From contig NZ_OZ032146.1 of assembly GCF_964026405.1 (NCBI RefSeq), forward strand, positions 868,001-932,000: 64,000 nt of DNA. The letters are read 5' to 3'. The position numbers and the translations under genes were made by a program. How positions within the stretch are numbered: the first letter of the stretch is position 1; each line of letters begins with the position of its first letter. Under the pieces are notes generated by a model that searched no databases, was not told the DNA's origin, and saw only the letters and a list, made by a program, of their open reading frames with translations. Positions 46,520-56,735 of the stretch are shown here, in pieces. Origin of the DNA: Candidatus Tisiphia endosymbiont of Dascillus cervinus (GTDB lineage Bacteria; Pseudomonadota; Alphaproteobacteria; Rickettsiales; Rickettsiaceae).

Positions 46520-47664
46520 ATATGCTCATGATTGTCAAGTATTTTTTTAATCTTTCTCCTGTTGCAAGTCTACATTGTTCAACCCTAAATCCAGATTTTA
46601 AAATTTTATGAAAAATTTCAATTCTCCATCTTAAACAATACCATCTTACTTTCTCTATGCTTCTTCAAAATTATTGATAACTATATTAGTTAGTAACATC
46701 CATTCTAACGGAGTTGTTCCACTAGGAGGACAACGCTCAATAACATTGATGGCATATACTGGTAAATTTGGTAATATTTCTGTTTTATGTCTTACATTCA
46801 GGAGGATTCATTATAAATTTTCCAAATCTAACTTCCAAATGTCTAAGCCTATTAGCTTTATTTTCTTGATTAGTATCTTTAACTACTATTTCTCCAGCAC
46901 ACTGGAAACCTGATGCTACTTTCCACAAATATTGTCTATCTTTTTTGGAATATTTTGACTTTTTATTTATTTCTCTATCCTGTGCAGCTCTAAATAAAAC
47001 TTTAGATTTTTGAGCTTCTGCCAATTCAAAAAAATCATATATATCAGCTTCTCTATCACAAACAGTTATAATTTGGGTATTACTATTATCCGTTGCATTA
47101 ACAGTGTTATTTAATGCATTAAGCCACTTCATACTTTCTTTATCTTTAATATGTACCGCATTACCATGACTAGTTTTTTTAACTGTTGTATTTCTTCAGA
47201 CACTGCTGGTCTATTGTGAATCTTTTGATCCAACAACCCAAGTGCTAATCCATTGGTAGCAACCGCAAAGCCAGTATGCATTATCAGACCTTTACATTCG
47301 ATATTTTTAACATTCTTGCCCTCTTTTCTTGATAACACACCCAATCCTGTAGTTTTTTATGACTAGTATATGTGATATAACTAGTATCTTGCACCACAAG
47401 AACTTTATCATGCTCTTTAATTCTTTCTACTGTTTTAGCAATATGGGCTTCTAATATTTTTGATTCCTTAACATTATCGTTTTTAAAAAAACGATATGCT
47501 GCTTTTGTTTCTGCCCAATTTCCACATGCTTGATTAATTGAACTTTCAGGTATATTTGCAAAATTATCAGCTATCTTTATTAACCTATTTGTCAGCCTTT
47601 TATCACCCAAAATAGCTCCACTAAATTCCTCGGTCAAATAATTATTTATTATTTCTTGACTCAT
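46520..47664 (-). pseudogene. Tn5-like IS4 family transposase, multiply frameshifted
   Basis: Three overlapping frames together make one transposase. The N-terminal frame begins MSQEIINNYLTEEFSGAILG and has WAETKAAYRFFKNDNV and VLVVQDTSYITYTSHKKL, the first Asp region. The middle frame carries MHTGFAVATNGLALGLLDQK. The third has TVCDREADIYDFFELAEAQ, the second Asp, and LEVRFGKF. Further C-terminal remnants (GFRVEQCRLATGERLKK on the reverse strand near 46550-46600) show the YREK-side helix. At least three frame breaks make it inactive. Its left end abuts the ISAs1 remnant. Confidence 0.82.
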
Positions 47665-48131
47665 ACCATACCTCTACAATGCAATATTTTAATTGCAAAT
47701 CAGTATATTCTTTTTACTTCTTTCTCTCCATTGTTATTTTGTGGGTAATAGTAAGCTCTACGCCGACTGTCACTAATCCAAAACACACATTACCGATTAG
47801 TTTACATCCTAAAGATAAGTCAGAATCTCTAGTTTTGACAGTTGTTAAAATTTATTTCGACACCTCATCGATTGGTTCGCTTTCGCTCGTCTCCTTGAAT
47901 CCTACGTGACGATCTACATCGCCTTTTCCCCATCCGCTCAACACCATCTCTTTGAAAGAAACAGCACCCGTGCGGTTGTTTGGGATCTGCTCGTGCTAGC
48001 CAATCCCGGTGGGTCTTCCACCATCTATTACTAAGCATTCAATAACTTACTACGATAAAGTTATTGATTCTTGGCAACCTCAAGTTCAAATTACCATGGG
48101 TTCAGATATTTCACTTAATAAAATATTAATA
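47665..48131. other. Gene-less stretch with a GC-richer block, possible group II intron domain I relic
   Basis: No credible protein gene is present. Bases about 47870-48030 are visibly richer in G and C than the surroundings. Read on the reverse strand, the part with GAGACGAGCGAAAGCGAACC, GATGAGGTGTCGAAATAA and CTGACTTATCTTTAGGATGT recalls the structured 5' domain of bacterial group II introns. This is recollection only and has low confidence. Confidence 0.25.
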
Positions 48132-49895
48132 TTATACTTCATAATTATCTATTGCAGGTTCAGATACACCAGTTAAATTAATAGATTCATTATATCTCAC
48201 ATATTCGTCAGTAATCTGTTTTTCCCAAGATTTAGTAAGGGAAATATTTTTTCCATAACAATCCTTAGAATTTTTATAGTCATTTCGTACTAATTCCACA
48301 AATGCACTAAGTATTTCTTTCATTCCTTCTTGATTTTCATTTTGTGTACATCCTATTTTTAATTCTTCAAAAGGTATTAGTGAGATGATTACATGATTAA
48401 TAATTTTCTTCTGTAATATATCTTTTGTATCATTGCCATCCATTTCTGAACGAAATATTGCATCCTCATTATAACCTTTTCTAGAATTGTATTGTAACTT
48501 TCTATACTCCTTGCCTTCTTGTAGTGAATATTGTGCTGTTGTTTTGCCACCAGCAGAAGGATATACTGTTATAGTACGCTTCTCATTTTTCTGCATAGGT
48601 GCTAATACCATTGTTTCCAATGGTTTAAAATCAAATACTGAATATAAATGTTTTGCTACATGATGTGAGAAAATATTATGTAAATTATTATCGAAATCAA
48701 TTTGTTGATTATATTTAGCAAGATCTACACCATTTATTTTAATATTAAAATTATATTGCTTAGTGTTATATTGATTCTGATAATCCTGAACTTCTGTTGT
48801 GAGACGATTATGTATCTTACTAGATACTAAGGAATTTATAATATCTAATGCTTTCGCTGCTCTTTTTACTATTGATCCTTCATTATCTACAATTCTGATA
48901 AGTTTATCATATTTAAATATATTCTTTGTAATTTTAGCATGAGATACTACACTATAATTTTGCTTTTCTAGTTTTAACGTTGCTGCTTGTTCTGCATCCT
49001 CCACACAGGTGTATACACGAATTTCCTCTAACAAAGAATTACCTTCTTCAGGAAAAGCAGCGTATTTCTCTTGATTAAATAAAGTTAATATTATTCTTGC
49101 AATTCCTTCACAAGTTATTGTTATAGCATTAAGATCTTTTGGATTCACTATTTCCTTAGTAAGGTATCTGATACCATAATTGATGTATTTTTCAAATTTA
49201 TTTTTGAAATCACTCCTAGCTTTCTCTTTTTCTTCTTTTGAGAAAATCTGACATTCTTCAGCCATAAATTTTGTAATCACTATCTCATTATATATCAAAT
49301 GATATTCATTTTTCTTTTGTTTCTTACCGATAGTGGACAACTTGAACACTTTAGATTCCTCATCTTGTAATGTAATACTAGAACTTAGTTTAGAATATTG
49401 TTCATTTGTTAAACATATACCTTCCTTGCTTTTTATTAGCGGCTTAATAGCTTTTACTACACTATTTATATATGATTCATATCCTTTAGGCTTTTCAGTT
49501 GCCACAATTGTTGCTTTAATAGCTGCTTCTACAAAAGAATATGGAGTTACATGGCGCATTTGTTTTTTAGAACTTCCTAATATCTTTGGACGTCCAACTA
49601 TTATGATTTGATTATTGTCTATATCATCGTTGATGATAATATCTACTAACGCATCTTGACTCATATTTATTTTAAATAAATTCTCTAAAAAATTATAAAT
49701 ATACGGTTTATATTTTTTTATAATACGTGAAGAAGCCATAGGTGTAGAATGCGGTATTATACTACTGTCACTGATGGTTCTTAAAGATGTTGATGAATCT
49801 GAAGATTTAGCAGAACTTATACTTTGCTGCTTTTCTATCACTTGTGCTGGTTGCTTAAACCCTTCTCTACTTTTTTCTGATTTTGCTCTATCCAT
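48132..49895 (-). CDS. Large hypothetical protein with Ser-rich N-terminus
   Basis: This 587-residue protein has no signal peptide or membrane helix. Residues 1-55 are disordered and Ser-rich (QQSISSAKSSDSSTSLRTIS). The rest alternates predicted helices and strands, with no motif I recognise. It starts with ATG and has no frame damage, which in this decayed region suggests selection or recent arrival. Its position between transposon debris and an LRR fragment makes a secreted effector a reasonable guess, unsupported by a domain. Confidence 0.6.
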   Translation of the reverse strand: MDRAKSEKSREGFKQPAQVIEKQQSISSAKSSDSSTSLRTISDSSIIPHSTPMASSRIIKKYKPYIYNFLENLFKINMSQDALVDIIINDDIDNNQIIIVGRPKILGSSKKQMRHVTPYSFVEAAIKATIVATEKPKGYESYINSVVKAIKPLIKSKEGICLTNEQYSKLSSSITLQDEESKVFKLSTIGKKQKKNEYHLIYNEIVITKFMAEECQIFSKEEKEKARSDFKNKFEKYINYGIRYLTKEIVNPKDLNAITITCEGIARIILTLFNQEKYAAFPEEGNSLLEEIRVYTCVEDAEQAATLKLEKQNYSVVSHAKITKNIFKYDKLIRIVDNEGSIVKRAAKALDIINSLVSSKIHNRLTTEVQDYQNQYNTKQYNFNIKINGVDLAKYNQQIDFDNNLHNIFSHHVAKHLYSVFDFKPLETMVLAPMQKNEKRTITVYPSAGGKTTAQYSLQEGKEYRKLQYNSRKGYNEDAIFRSEMDGNDTKDILQKKIINHVIISLIPFEELKIGCTQNENQEGMKEILSAFVELVRNDYKNSKDCYGKNISLTKSWEKQITDEYVRYNESINLTGVSEPAIDNYEV

Positions 49896-50024
49896 TACTC
49901 TAAACCTTATTTGTGATGTACTTATTTAAACGTCCCAGTTTACAATATTGTAAATCTTTATACAAACTTTTTATTGTCCCAAATTTAGGAAAAACATCCC
50001 ATATTTGCAGTGTGTCATAGTGGG

Positions 50025-50197
50025 TTATGCTATACCTATATCACCAATTTTATTGTTGCTTATATCTACTCTAGTTACTGTGTTGTTGTTTTGCAAAAAC
50101 TTAGCAACTATCTTGACTCCCTCATCGTCAATATTACTATTACGAAGATTTATGTGGGTTAGCGTTTTATTATTTTCTAAAGCTTTGCTAATACTAA
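50025..50197 (-). pseudogene. Leucine-rich repeat gene fragment
   Basis: About two 28-residue LRRs remain (KALENNKTLTHINLRNSNID, then IVAKFLQNNNTVTRVDISNN, ending KIGDIGIA and a stop). The 5' end is cut by insertion sequence copy 2 at 50198. It is a close relative of the LRR gene at 41623-42438. Confidence 0.8.
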
Positions 50198-51307
50198 CAA
50201 AACTTACGCTATGAGAAAAAAAATGGTACATTATGTTGAGTATAATTTACAAATGCCAAGAGGATAAAATTGCAAGCAATACCAGTTAATAGGACAGATT
50301 ACTGTCAATTTCTAATAGTGAGTCAAAAGAATTATAGTTTGACCTACTATACTGAACATGCCAAAAAATGTAGCCATGATGTTATTAATAGATTTTTAAA
50401 AAATGAAAAATATACACCTTCTTTGTTATGGGAACATATTAAGGATGATGTTATTTTATCGCCTAACGGATATACAATATTTGATGATACGGTGTTAAAT
50501 AAAAGAAATACCAAGAAAATAGAAATTGCTAGATCACAGTACAGTGGGGCTACAGGTGGTATTACTACTGGTATAGGAGTAGTAAGTTTGGTATATTATA
50601 ATCCGGATATTAATAAGTTTTGGGTAATAGATTACCGAATTTTTTCGCCCGAACATGATGGAGCGACAAAAGTAGAACACCTATTAAATATGTTAAATAA
50701 TGCTGTGTATAGCAAAAAGATTCCTTTTCAAACTGTGCTTTTTGACACATGGTATGCTACGCATAAAATTATGCAACATGTTGATTCCTTGGGTAAATAT
50801 TATTATGCTCCTATTAAAGCAAATAGAAACGTTACTAAAACTTCCTCTTCTAAGCCTTATAAAGCTGTTAGCAAGTTAACGTTTTCAGATGAGGAAATTA
50901 AGAGCGGAGTGGAGATTCATATAAAGGGCTTTGCAAAAGATAAGCATGTTAATTTGTTTAAACTTACTGTTTCTACCAACAGAGTTGATTATATTGTTAC
51001 CAATAACAAAACTCAAAAATCTTCTAAAGCCGTACAAGATGAGTGTGGCTTTCGTTGGGTAATTGAGAGCATGCATAGAGAAATCAAGCAACTTACCGGT
51101 ATAGAACGATGCCAATGCAGAAAACAACGCATCCAGCGTAATCACATTAGTTGTGCATTTTTAGTGTGGGCTTTTCTAAAAAGAACTGCACACAAAATAG
51201 GTAAGACGGTTTATCAAATAAAGTTAGGGCTTTTAGATCATTATATGCAACAGCAGTTACGTTCACCCTCTTTACGCTATTTAGAACCTTACATAGCGTA
51301 AGTTTTG
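50198..51307 (+). mobile_element. 1110-bp insertion sequence, copy 2
   Basis: It has the same 16-bp terminal inverted repeats as copy 1 and carries the transposase 50270-51301. The flanks (CTAA left, TAAA right) do not form a clean 4-bp duplication. The LRR gene cut at its left is not continued at its right, so one side has been rearranged. Confidence 0.92.
50270..51301 (+). CDS. DDE transposase (IS701/IS4-like), copy 2
   Basis: This is a 343-residue transposase identical to copy 1 except for one Ala-to-Thr change (YYTEHAKK). The triad segments FDDTVLNKR, LFDTWYATH and ESMHREIK are intact. Confidence 0.88.
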   Translation: MQAIPVNRTDYCQFLIVSQKNYSLTYYTEHAKKCSHDVINRFLKNEKYTPSLLWEHIKDDVILSPNGYTIFDDTVLNKRNTKKIEIARSQYSGATGGITTGIGVVSLVYYNPDINKFWVIDYRIFSPEHDGATKVEHLLNMLNNAVYSKKIPFQTVLFDTWYATHKIMQHVDSLGKYYYAPIKANRNVTKTSSSKPYKAVSKLTFSDEEIKSGVEIHIKGFAKDKHVNLFKLTVSTNRVDYIVTNNKTQKSSKAVQDECGFRWVIESMHREIKQLTGIERCQCRKQRIQRNHISCAFLVWAFLKRTAHKIGKTVYQIKLGLLDHYMQQQLRSPSLRYLEPYIA

Positions 51308-51391
51308 TAAATTTTTTAGTAGATCATTAAAAATTAGTGTTACAAACTCCCATGATCTAAAATAATTAATTATAATTAATTATTTTAGTTA

Positions 51392-52377
51392 ACCCCAGTT
51401 GCCAATTAATTTTGTATATCAAAAAGTTCTATAGGAAGCAAAGTTTTGATAGAAGGTTTGTTTTCTAGCAACTGATAATTGATTAGGCAGGATAGCATAT
51501 GACTAAATGCATTTGTAACTGATCTATGTCTAGAATGCTCTAACTTATCAAGAAATTTAAGTTTGCCTATTACGGTTTCTATCAGAGTTCTTTTGAGCAA
51601 CATAACCTTATCTATAATAGGGATTAATATATTTTTCATATTCTTTTTAACCCGAGTAATAAGTTGGATGCCTTTGTCATACAAATCATCAAATAATTCT
51701 TTAGATATATAACCGCGATCGCCAAAAACTTTGCCATATATACCAAATATCATTCCTTTAAGTCCTTTCCTATCATCCTTATTACCACTGCTGAAAGATA
51801 CCTTTATCAGATTACCTTCGGAATCTATGATTAAATGTAACTTTAGTCCATAAAACCACCCCTTAGTGGTTTTTCCTCTTGCCGCTATTCCTTTAAAAAC
51901 CTTATGTGAACTTATACGATAATTCTTACATACGGCTATACCTGTAGCATCTACAAAAGACAGACCTGTGCATTCAGCAAGCAAATGATTCAGTAATATT
52001 GCTAAATAAGGCATACTTCTACCTATCAATTTAGTAAAATGTTCATAACTAACAAGTTTAAAATCTTCTGTATAATTATGTAAGATTACTTGTTTGTAAT
52101 AATGCTTAAAACAATCACAATATGAATCATAGTAACCAATTAATATGGTTAATACTTCGCTTATTGATAAATAATTACTTACACCAGGTTTAAATTTACT
52201 ACTATTAATTGTAGGCAAATTATTTTCCAAATTCTTTATAAAATCGTCGACAAAACAGTAAATTGCGGTAAAATCTTTTTTCATAGGTTATTTTGTTATT
52301 GGTTGAAAAAGATAAAATAACCTATGTCCCTTTTAAAATCTACCTTTCATCTCTCCTATTTAATTGGCAACTGGGGT
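51392..52377 (-). mobile_element. IS982 family element, copy 2 (986 bp)
   Basis: It has the same ends as copy 1, in the opposite orientation. A 7-bp target duplication TTAGTTA lies at 51385-51391 and 52378-52384. It sits 71 bases ahead of the HTH gene at 52449 and so separates that gene from any original upstream promoter. Confidence 0.95.
51406..52284 (-). CDS. IS982 family transposase, copy 2
   Basis: This 292-residue protein is identical to copy 1. All three acidic catalytic segments are present, so it is probably active. Confidence 0.95.
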   Translation of the reverse strand: MKKDFTAIYCFVDDFIKNLENNLPTINSSKFKPGVSNYLSISEVLTILIGYYDSYCDCFKHYYKQVILHNYTEDFKLVSYEHFTKLIGRSMPYLAILLNHLLAECTGLSFVDATGIAVCKNYRISSHKVFKGIAARGKTTKGWFYGLKLHLIIDSEGNLIKVSFSSGNKDDRKGLKGMIFGIYGKVFGDRGYISKELFDDLYDKGIQLITRVKKNMKNILIPIIDKVMLLKRTLIETVIGKLKFLDKLEHSRHRSVTNAFSHMLSCLINYQLLENKPSIKTLLPIELFDIQN

Positions 52378-52448
52378 TTAGTTATTTACTTTTTGATGGT
52401 TATACCTTATTATCTAGAAATATTAATTTTATATATAGAATCTTATCT

Positions 52449-52862
52449 ATGGCAAATTTACAAACCAAACTTAGCTCATTAATGGTGCAAAAAAATATAA
52501 ATGCTGTAGAGATAGAGAAAAAAACTGGATTAAGTAGAAATACTGTTTATAGCATTTTGTATGGTAGTTCAAAAAACCCTAGTGCTAATAATTTACAATT
52601 AATTGCAAAAGCCTTAGATATTAGCCTAGAAGCTCTTGTTGTTGATAACGAAATAAGCCATGAAGTGCTAACTATTGATCAAATGAAAATTTTTAGTAAA
52701 GCCACTAGTGCAACAATTAATATGTTAATTGAAAGAAACTTAAATTTTTCATTTACAAATCTTACAGTTCTAATAAAAGAAGTATATGAATATGCACTGA
52801 AAAAACAGTCTGTTGATAATACATTTATAGATTGGATGATTGATAAATATCACAAACCTTAA
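52449..52862 (+). CDS. XRE-type helix-turn-helix regulator facing the NB-ARC gene
   Basis: This 137-residue protein has an N-terminal HTH_3 domain (residues 3-60, with NAVEIEKKTGLSRNTVYSIL and ANNLQLIAKALDISLEALV) and a helical C-terminal part (ERNLNFSFTNLTVLIKEVYEYA). I chose ATG 52449; the open frame extends back into the IS982 element, which is not part of the gene. Its stop overlaps the stop of the convergent NB-ARC/TPR gene by 4 bases. The convergent arrangement suggests it may regulate that module, but no operator is visible. Confidence 0.8.
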   Translation: MANLQTKLSSLMVQKNINAVEIEKKTGLSRNTVYSILYGSSKNPSANNLQLIAKALDISLEALVVDNEISHEVLTIDQMKIFSKATSATINMLIERNLNFSFTNLTVLIKEVYEYALKKQSVDNTFIDWMIDKYHKP

Positions 52863-55096
52863 TCTTGCTTTACCCATAAATCCATGTCATATTGTTTACA
52901 ATATTCAAACATGGCAATAGTATTAGGGTGATTTATTCCAAATTCCTTAATTTGTGGTTTACCAAAGAATTTATAATTATATAAATCTTTGTTTTTACAA
53001 GCTGCTTTTGCTCCTTTGTTATATAACTCACTTACTTGAACAACATTTTTACTTTTATCCCCATAGAAATAGTGGTATATAGCATAAGCTTTTTTATAAG
53101 ATTCTATACTTCCTTTAATGTTACCTTGAGCAAGTAAAATATCACCTTGTACTACATAACCTGCTGCTAAATCTGGATCTTCCAAATGATCTATATTCTT
53201 AGGATTTCTACGTTCATCTGCTAAAAATATTGTTATAGCTTTATTAATATGATCTAAAGCAATATCTATTTTATTTAATCCTAATTCACTTTTTGCCATT
53301 TGTGTATAAATATAACCTAATGCCTCTTGGTTTACAGATTTATGCATATTATATACTTGTTGAGTTTGAACATAAGATTCTTGATATTTGCCAATAGAGC
53401 TTAATATTGCTGCCCTAAGTAAATAATCTCTAGTAAAACCTAGATCATTAGGATCTAACGTCTTCCATACCTCGATGCCTTTATTGACGTATTCTAAAGC
53501 TTCATTATATTTACCTTGAATAAAAAATATTCTAGCTTTTACATGATATAATATAAATATATCTCCTCCCTCTATCCTATGTTTAAATAGCTTCTCCATT
53601 TCGTTAATAATTTCTTCAGCAGTTTTTATATTACCTAAATATACATGAGTTAGAGCAATGTTTAAGCTACAGTTAAATTTAGAATAAATATAATCATAAT
53701 CATCACCTAGGGTATCTAAAACTTTAAGTGCTTTAGTTAAATAAGAAATAGTTTTTTGATAATTTATCGATGTTATTCTATTGTAAAGTCCTACTCCTAC
53801 TAAATATCTAGCGTAACAGAATTTTTGATAAGTAGACATTTGCCAAAATTTAAACTGTTCGTCTTGTTCTTTTTGCTCAAACCAGTTAACCATTGGCTTT
53901 GATTTGTATAGATTCCAGGCATTCATATATGAGGCAAACAATTGCAATCTTAAGTTAAGCATTAAATATATGTTAATATTATATTTTTCAGCATTTTGAA
54001 AAATAATCTCTAAATTTTCGGATATAGTCTTAGTAGCTCTCCATACATGGGCAGAATGCACTCCTTTGAGTTTAGGTAATTTTAGAATAATATCCTCTAA
54101 ACATATTTTATTGTTTTTATCCCCATTTATCTCCATTATTTTGTTGCTAACTACATCATTCATTTCAAAAATAGGATTATCCTGATTAGAATCAATATTG
54201 CTAATCAACATAAACTTAGATAATTGGTATATATCATCATCGAGAGTATTCTTGTTATCAGTAATTATAGCAAGTAATTGTTTTGAGAAACTTTGGTTAT
54301 TTATCAAAGCTATTTTATTAAGTAACTTTACCGCACTAGGCTTTAATTCCTTTATAGCCATACTAATATTTGTTGCTATTTTATCAGTTGATTGATAAAT
54401 TTTCTTTTTATATTCTTCTTTATCTAGACCTTTAATTTTATTTAGTAATTGGATTCCTTGAACTATAAGTATTGGATAACCACTAAAAGATTGCGTTAAA
54501 AATTCGATACTATTTTTATCTTTATTATCTAATAAAGTATTAGCCAAAGTTACGATAGTAGGTTTATCAAATAAGGTCATTAATATAACATTAGGTAATC
54601 TTTCGTTATTTTGAGAACAAAACACGACCTGACCATTATGTTCCCAATCAATAAAGTTTTGCACTTTTTTATTTTCATTAACTTTTAAATTATCAAACAC
54701 CAATAACCATTTACTAGTAGAAGTTAAATATGACATTACTTCTTTTTTGGCTAGAGTTACTGCCTCAGATATATTAGTTTGTTTGACCATATTGAGTTGT
54801 TGGGCTAATTTAACAAATTGTTCATTAAGGTCTAGGTTACAATCAAACAACCAGATTAGATCATAATTATTTTTATTCTCATAACTATACATCCTAATTA
54901 ACTGAGTTTTACCTATACCACTAGTACCAACTATACTTGCTTGTCTATATTTACCTAAATGTTTCTCAAGCATTTTAATTTGTTGCTCATGATTAATAAA
55001 ATAGCTAACTGGAGTGATCAAATTAGATATTTGTGTATGGGCAAATGAATTATTGACTATAAATAACACCATAAGTGGTAATAAATATTTATTCAT
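52859..55096 (-). CDS. Exported NB-ARC (STAND) NTPase with TPR array
   Basis: This 745-residue protein has a signal peptide (MNKYLLPLMVLFIVNNSFAH). An NB-ARC-type P-loop domain follows, with Walker A VGTSGIGKTQLI at about 57-68, Walker B WLLVFDNL at about 130-137, and an RNBS/GLPL-like FSGYPILIVQGIQLL near 210. A helical region (250-430) leads into at least six TPRs (about 440-700). STAND proteins act as switch-like sensors, but they are normally cytoplasmic, so the export signal is unusual. Its start overlaps the stop of the sensor-kinase-like gene by 8 bases, so the two are coupled. Confidence 0.82.
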   Translation of the reverse strand: MNKYLLPLMVLFIVNNSFAHTQISNLITPVSYFINHEQQIKMLEKHLGKYRQASIVGTSGIGKTQLIRMYSYENKNNYDLIWLFDCNLDLNEQFVKLAQQLNMVKQTNISEAVTLAKKEVMSYLTSTSKWLLVFDNLKVNENKKVQNFIDWEHNGQVVFCSQNNERLPNVILMTLFDKPTIVTLANTLLDNKDKNSIEFLTQSFSGYPILIVQGIQLLNKIKGLDKEEYKKKIYQSTDKIATNISMAIKELKPSAVKLLNKIALINNQSFSKQLLAIITDNKNTLDDDIYQLSKFMLISNIDSNQDNPIFEMNDVVSNKIMEINGDKNNKICLEDIILKLPKLKGVHSAHVWRATKTISENLEIIFQNAEKYNINIYLMLNLRLQLFASYMNAWNLYKSKPMVNWFEQKEQDEQFKFWQMSTYQKFCYARYLVGVGLYNRITSINYQKTISYLTKALKVLDTLGDDYDYIYSKFNCSLNIALTHVYLGNIKTAEEIINEMEKLFKHRIEGGDIFILYHVKARIFFIQGKYNEALEYVNKGIEVWKTLDPNDLGFTRDYLLRAAILSSIGKYQESYVQTQQVYNMHKSVNQEALGYIYTQMAKSELGLNKIDIALDHINKAITIFLADERRNPKNIDHLEDPDLAAGYVVQGDILLAQGNIKGSIESYKKAYAIYHYFYGDKSKNVVQVSELYNKGAKAACKNKDLYNYKFFGKPQIKEFGINHPNTIAMFEYCKQYDMDLWVKQD

Positions 55097-55625
55097 TTTT
55101 TTTCCTCGTTAAAGAAGCTAGTATAATCACATTATTTTCTGTTTTTATTGGTTGTTGGTTACTTTTATTTTCCTGTCTTATGCTTGAATCATTTGGATAG
55201 ATTTCTATAATATTGCTTTGGTTATAACTTATTTTATAGTTGAATCCATCAGCTCTTAATATATTAAATACTTGACTTAAATTAAGTAAAAAAGGGTTAG
55301 CATGCGTTTTGAAAAAATGATTTGATGTTTTGAGCAGTTCTTCTGCTGTCATTATAGGATAACCGTCATATTCAAAACGTAGCTCTATTTTTTGTTTTAT
55401 ATTATCGATAGTTAACCTAATATTGTGTTTGGTAGTAGCAGATTGTTTTTTTAACAAAAAAAATAGATAGTTAATAACACTATAAATGATTTGGTACAAC
55501 ACTGCATTAGAAGCAAAATATAATACTTTTGCTTTGCTTAAAATTTCAATCGATATATTTTCGTCTTCCTGATTAAATCTATCAGTAAATAAGTCAACTA
55601 ATTTACTGGCATTAATTTCTTCTAT

Positions 55626-56735
55626 CAAAACTTACGCTATGAGAAAAAAAATGGTACATTATGTTGAGTATAATTTACAAATGCCAAGAGGATAAAATTG
55701 CAAGCAATACCAGTTAATAGGACAGATTACTGTCAATTTCTAATAGTGAGTCAAAAGAATTATAGTTTGACCTACTATGCTGAACATGCCAAAAAATGTA
55801 GCCATGATGTTATTAATAGATTTTTAAAAAATGAAAAATATACACCTTCTTTGTTATGGGAACATATTAAGGATGATGTTATTTTATCGCCTAACGGATA
55901 TACAATATTTGATGATACGGTGTTAAATAAAAGAAATACCAAGAAAATAGAAATTGCTAGATCACAGTACAGTGGGGCTACAGGTGGTATTACTACTGGT
56001 ATAGGAGTAGTAAGTTTGGTATATTATAATCCGGATATTAATAAGTTTTGGGTAATAGATTACCGAATTTTTTCGCCCGAACATGATGGAGCGACAAAAG
56101 TAGAACACCTATTAAATATGTTAAATAATGCTGTGTATAGCAAAAAGATTCCTTTTCAAACTGTGCTTTTTGACACATGGTATGCTACGCATAAAATTAT
56201 GCAACATGTTGATTCCTTGGGTAAATATTATTATGCTCCTATTAAAGCAAATAGAAACGTTACTAAAACTTCCTCTTCTAAGCCTTATAAAGCTGTTAGC
56301 AAGTTAACGTTTTCAGATGAGGAAATTAAGAGCGGAGTGGAGATTCATATAAAGGGCTTTGCAAAAGATAAGCATGTTAATTTGTTTAAACTTACTGTTT
56401 CTACCAACAGAGTTGATTATATTGTTACCAATAACAAAACTCAAAAATCTTCTAAAGCCGTACAAGATGAGTGTGGCTTTCGTTGGGTAATTGAGAGCAT
56501 GCATAGAGAAATCAAGCAACTTACCGGTATAGAACGATGCCAATGCAGAAAACAACGCATCCAGCGTAATCACATTAGTTGTGCATTTTTAGTGTGGGCT
56601 TTTCTAAAAAGAACTGCACACAAAATAGGTAAGACGGTTTATCAAATAAAGTTAGGGCTTTTAGATCATTATATGCAACAGCAGTTACGTTCACCCTCTT
56701 TACGCTATTTAGAACCTTACATAGCGTAAGTTTTG
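55626..56735 (+). mobile_element. 1110-bp insertion sequence, copy 3
   Basis: The 16-bp terminal inverted repeats are flanked by a 4-bp target duplication CTAT (55622-55625 and 56736-56739). This is a clean insertion into the sensor-kinase-like gene. Confidence 0.95.
55698..56729 (+). CDS. DDE transposase (IS701/IS4-like), copy 3
   Basis: This is a 343-residue transposase identical to copy 1 at the protein level. It is transcribed opposite to the gene it interrupts. Confidence 0.9.
   Translation: MQAIPVNRTDYCQFLIVSQKNYSLTYYAEHAKKCSHDVINRFLKNEKYTPSLLWEHIKDDVILSPNGYTIFDDTVLNKRNTKKIEIARSQYSGATGGITTGIGVVSLVYYNPDINKFWVIDYRIFSPEHDGATKVEHLLNMLNNAVYSKKIPFQTVLFDTWYATHKIMQHVDSLGKYYYAPIKANRNVTKTSSSKPYKAVSKLTFSDEEIKSGVEIHIKGFAKDKHVNLFKLTVSTNRVDYIVTNNKTQKSSKAVQDECGFRWVIESMHREIKQLTGIERCQCRKQRIQRNHISCAFLVWAFLKRTAHKIGKTVYQIKLGLLDHYMQQQLRSPSLRYLEPYIA

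Larger units (their letters stand above)
44823..46551 (+). pseudogene. ISAs1 family transposase interrupted by an IS982 element
   Basis: The first 199 codons (MSIITCLEKVKDFRKVRGRR, HIDGKTLRGSNTYGTGEQVQ, IVTSDASFTHEAICEKI, LKANEPNL) are a typical ISAs1/H-repeat transposase. The IS982 insertion at 45420-46405 splits it. After the insertion the frame resumes as HYHSTQIFDKIQAEG, hits a stop codon, and continues to the C-terminal GRIERRKY motif. The gene thus carries both an insertion and a nonsense mutation. The exact right end, where it meets the next IS remnant, is uncertain by about 30 bases. Confidence 0.85.
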
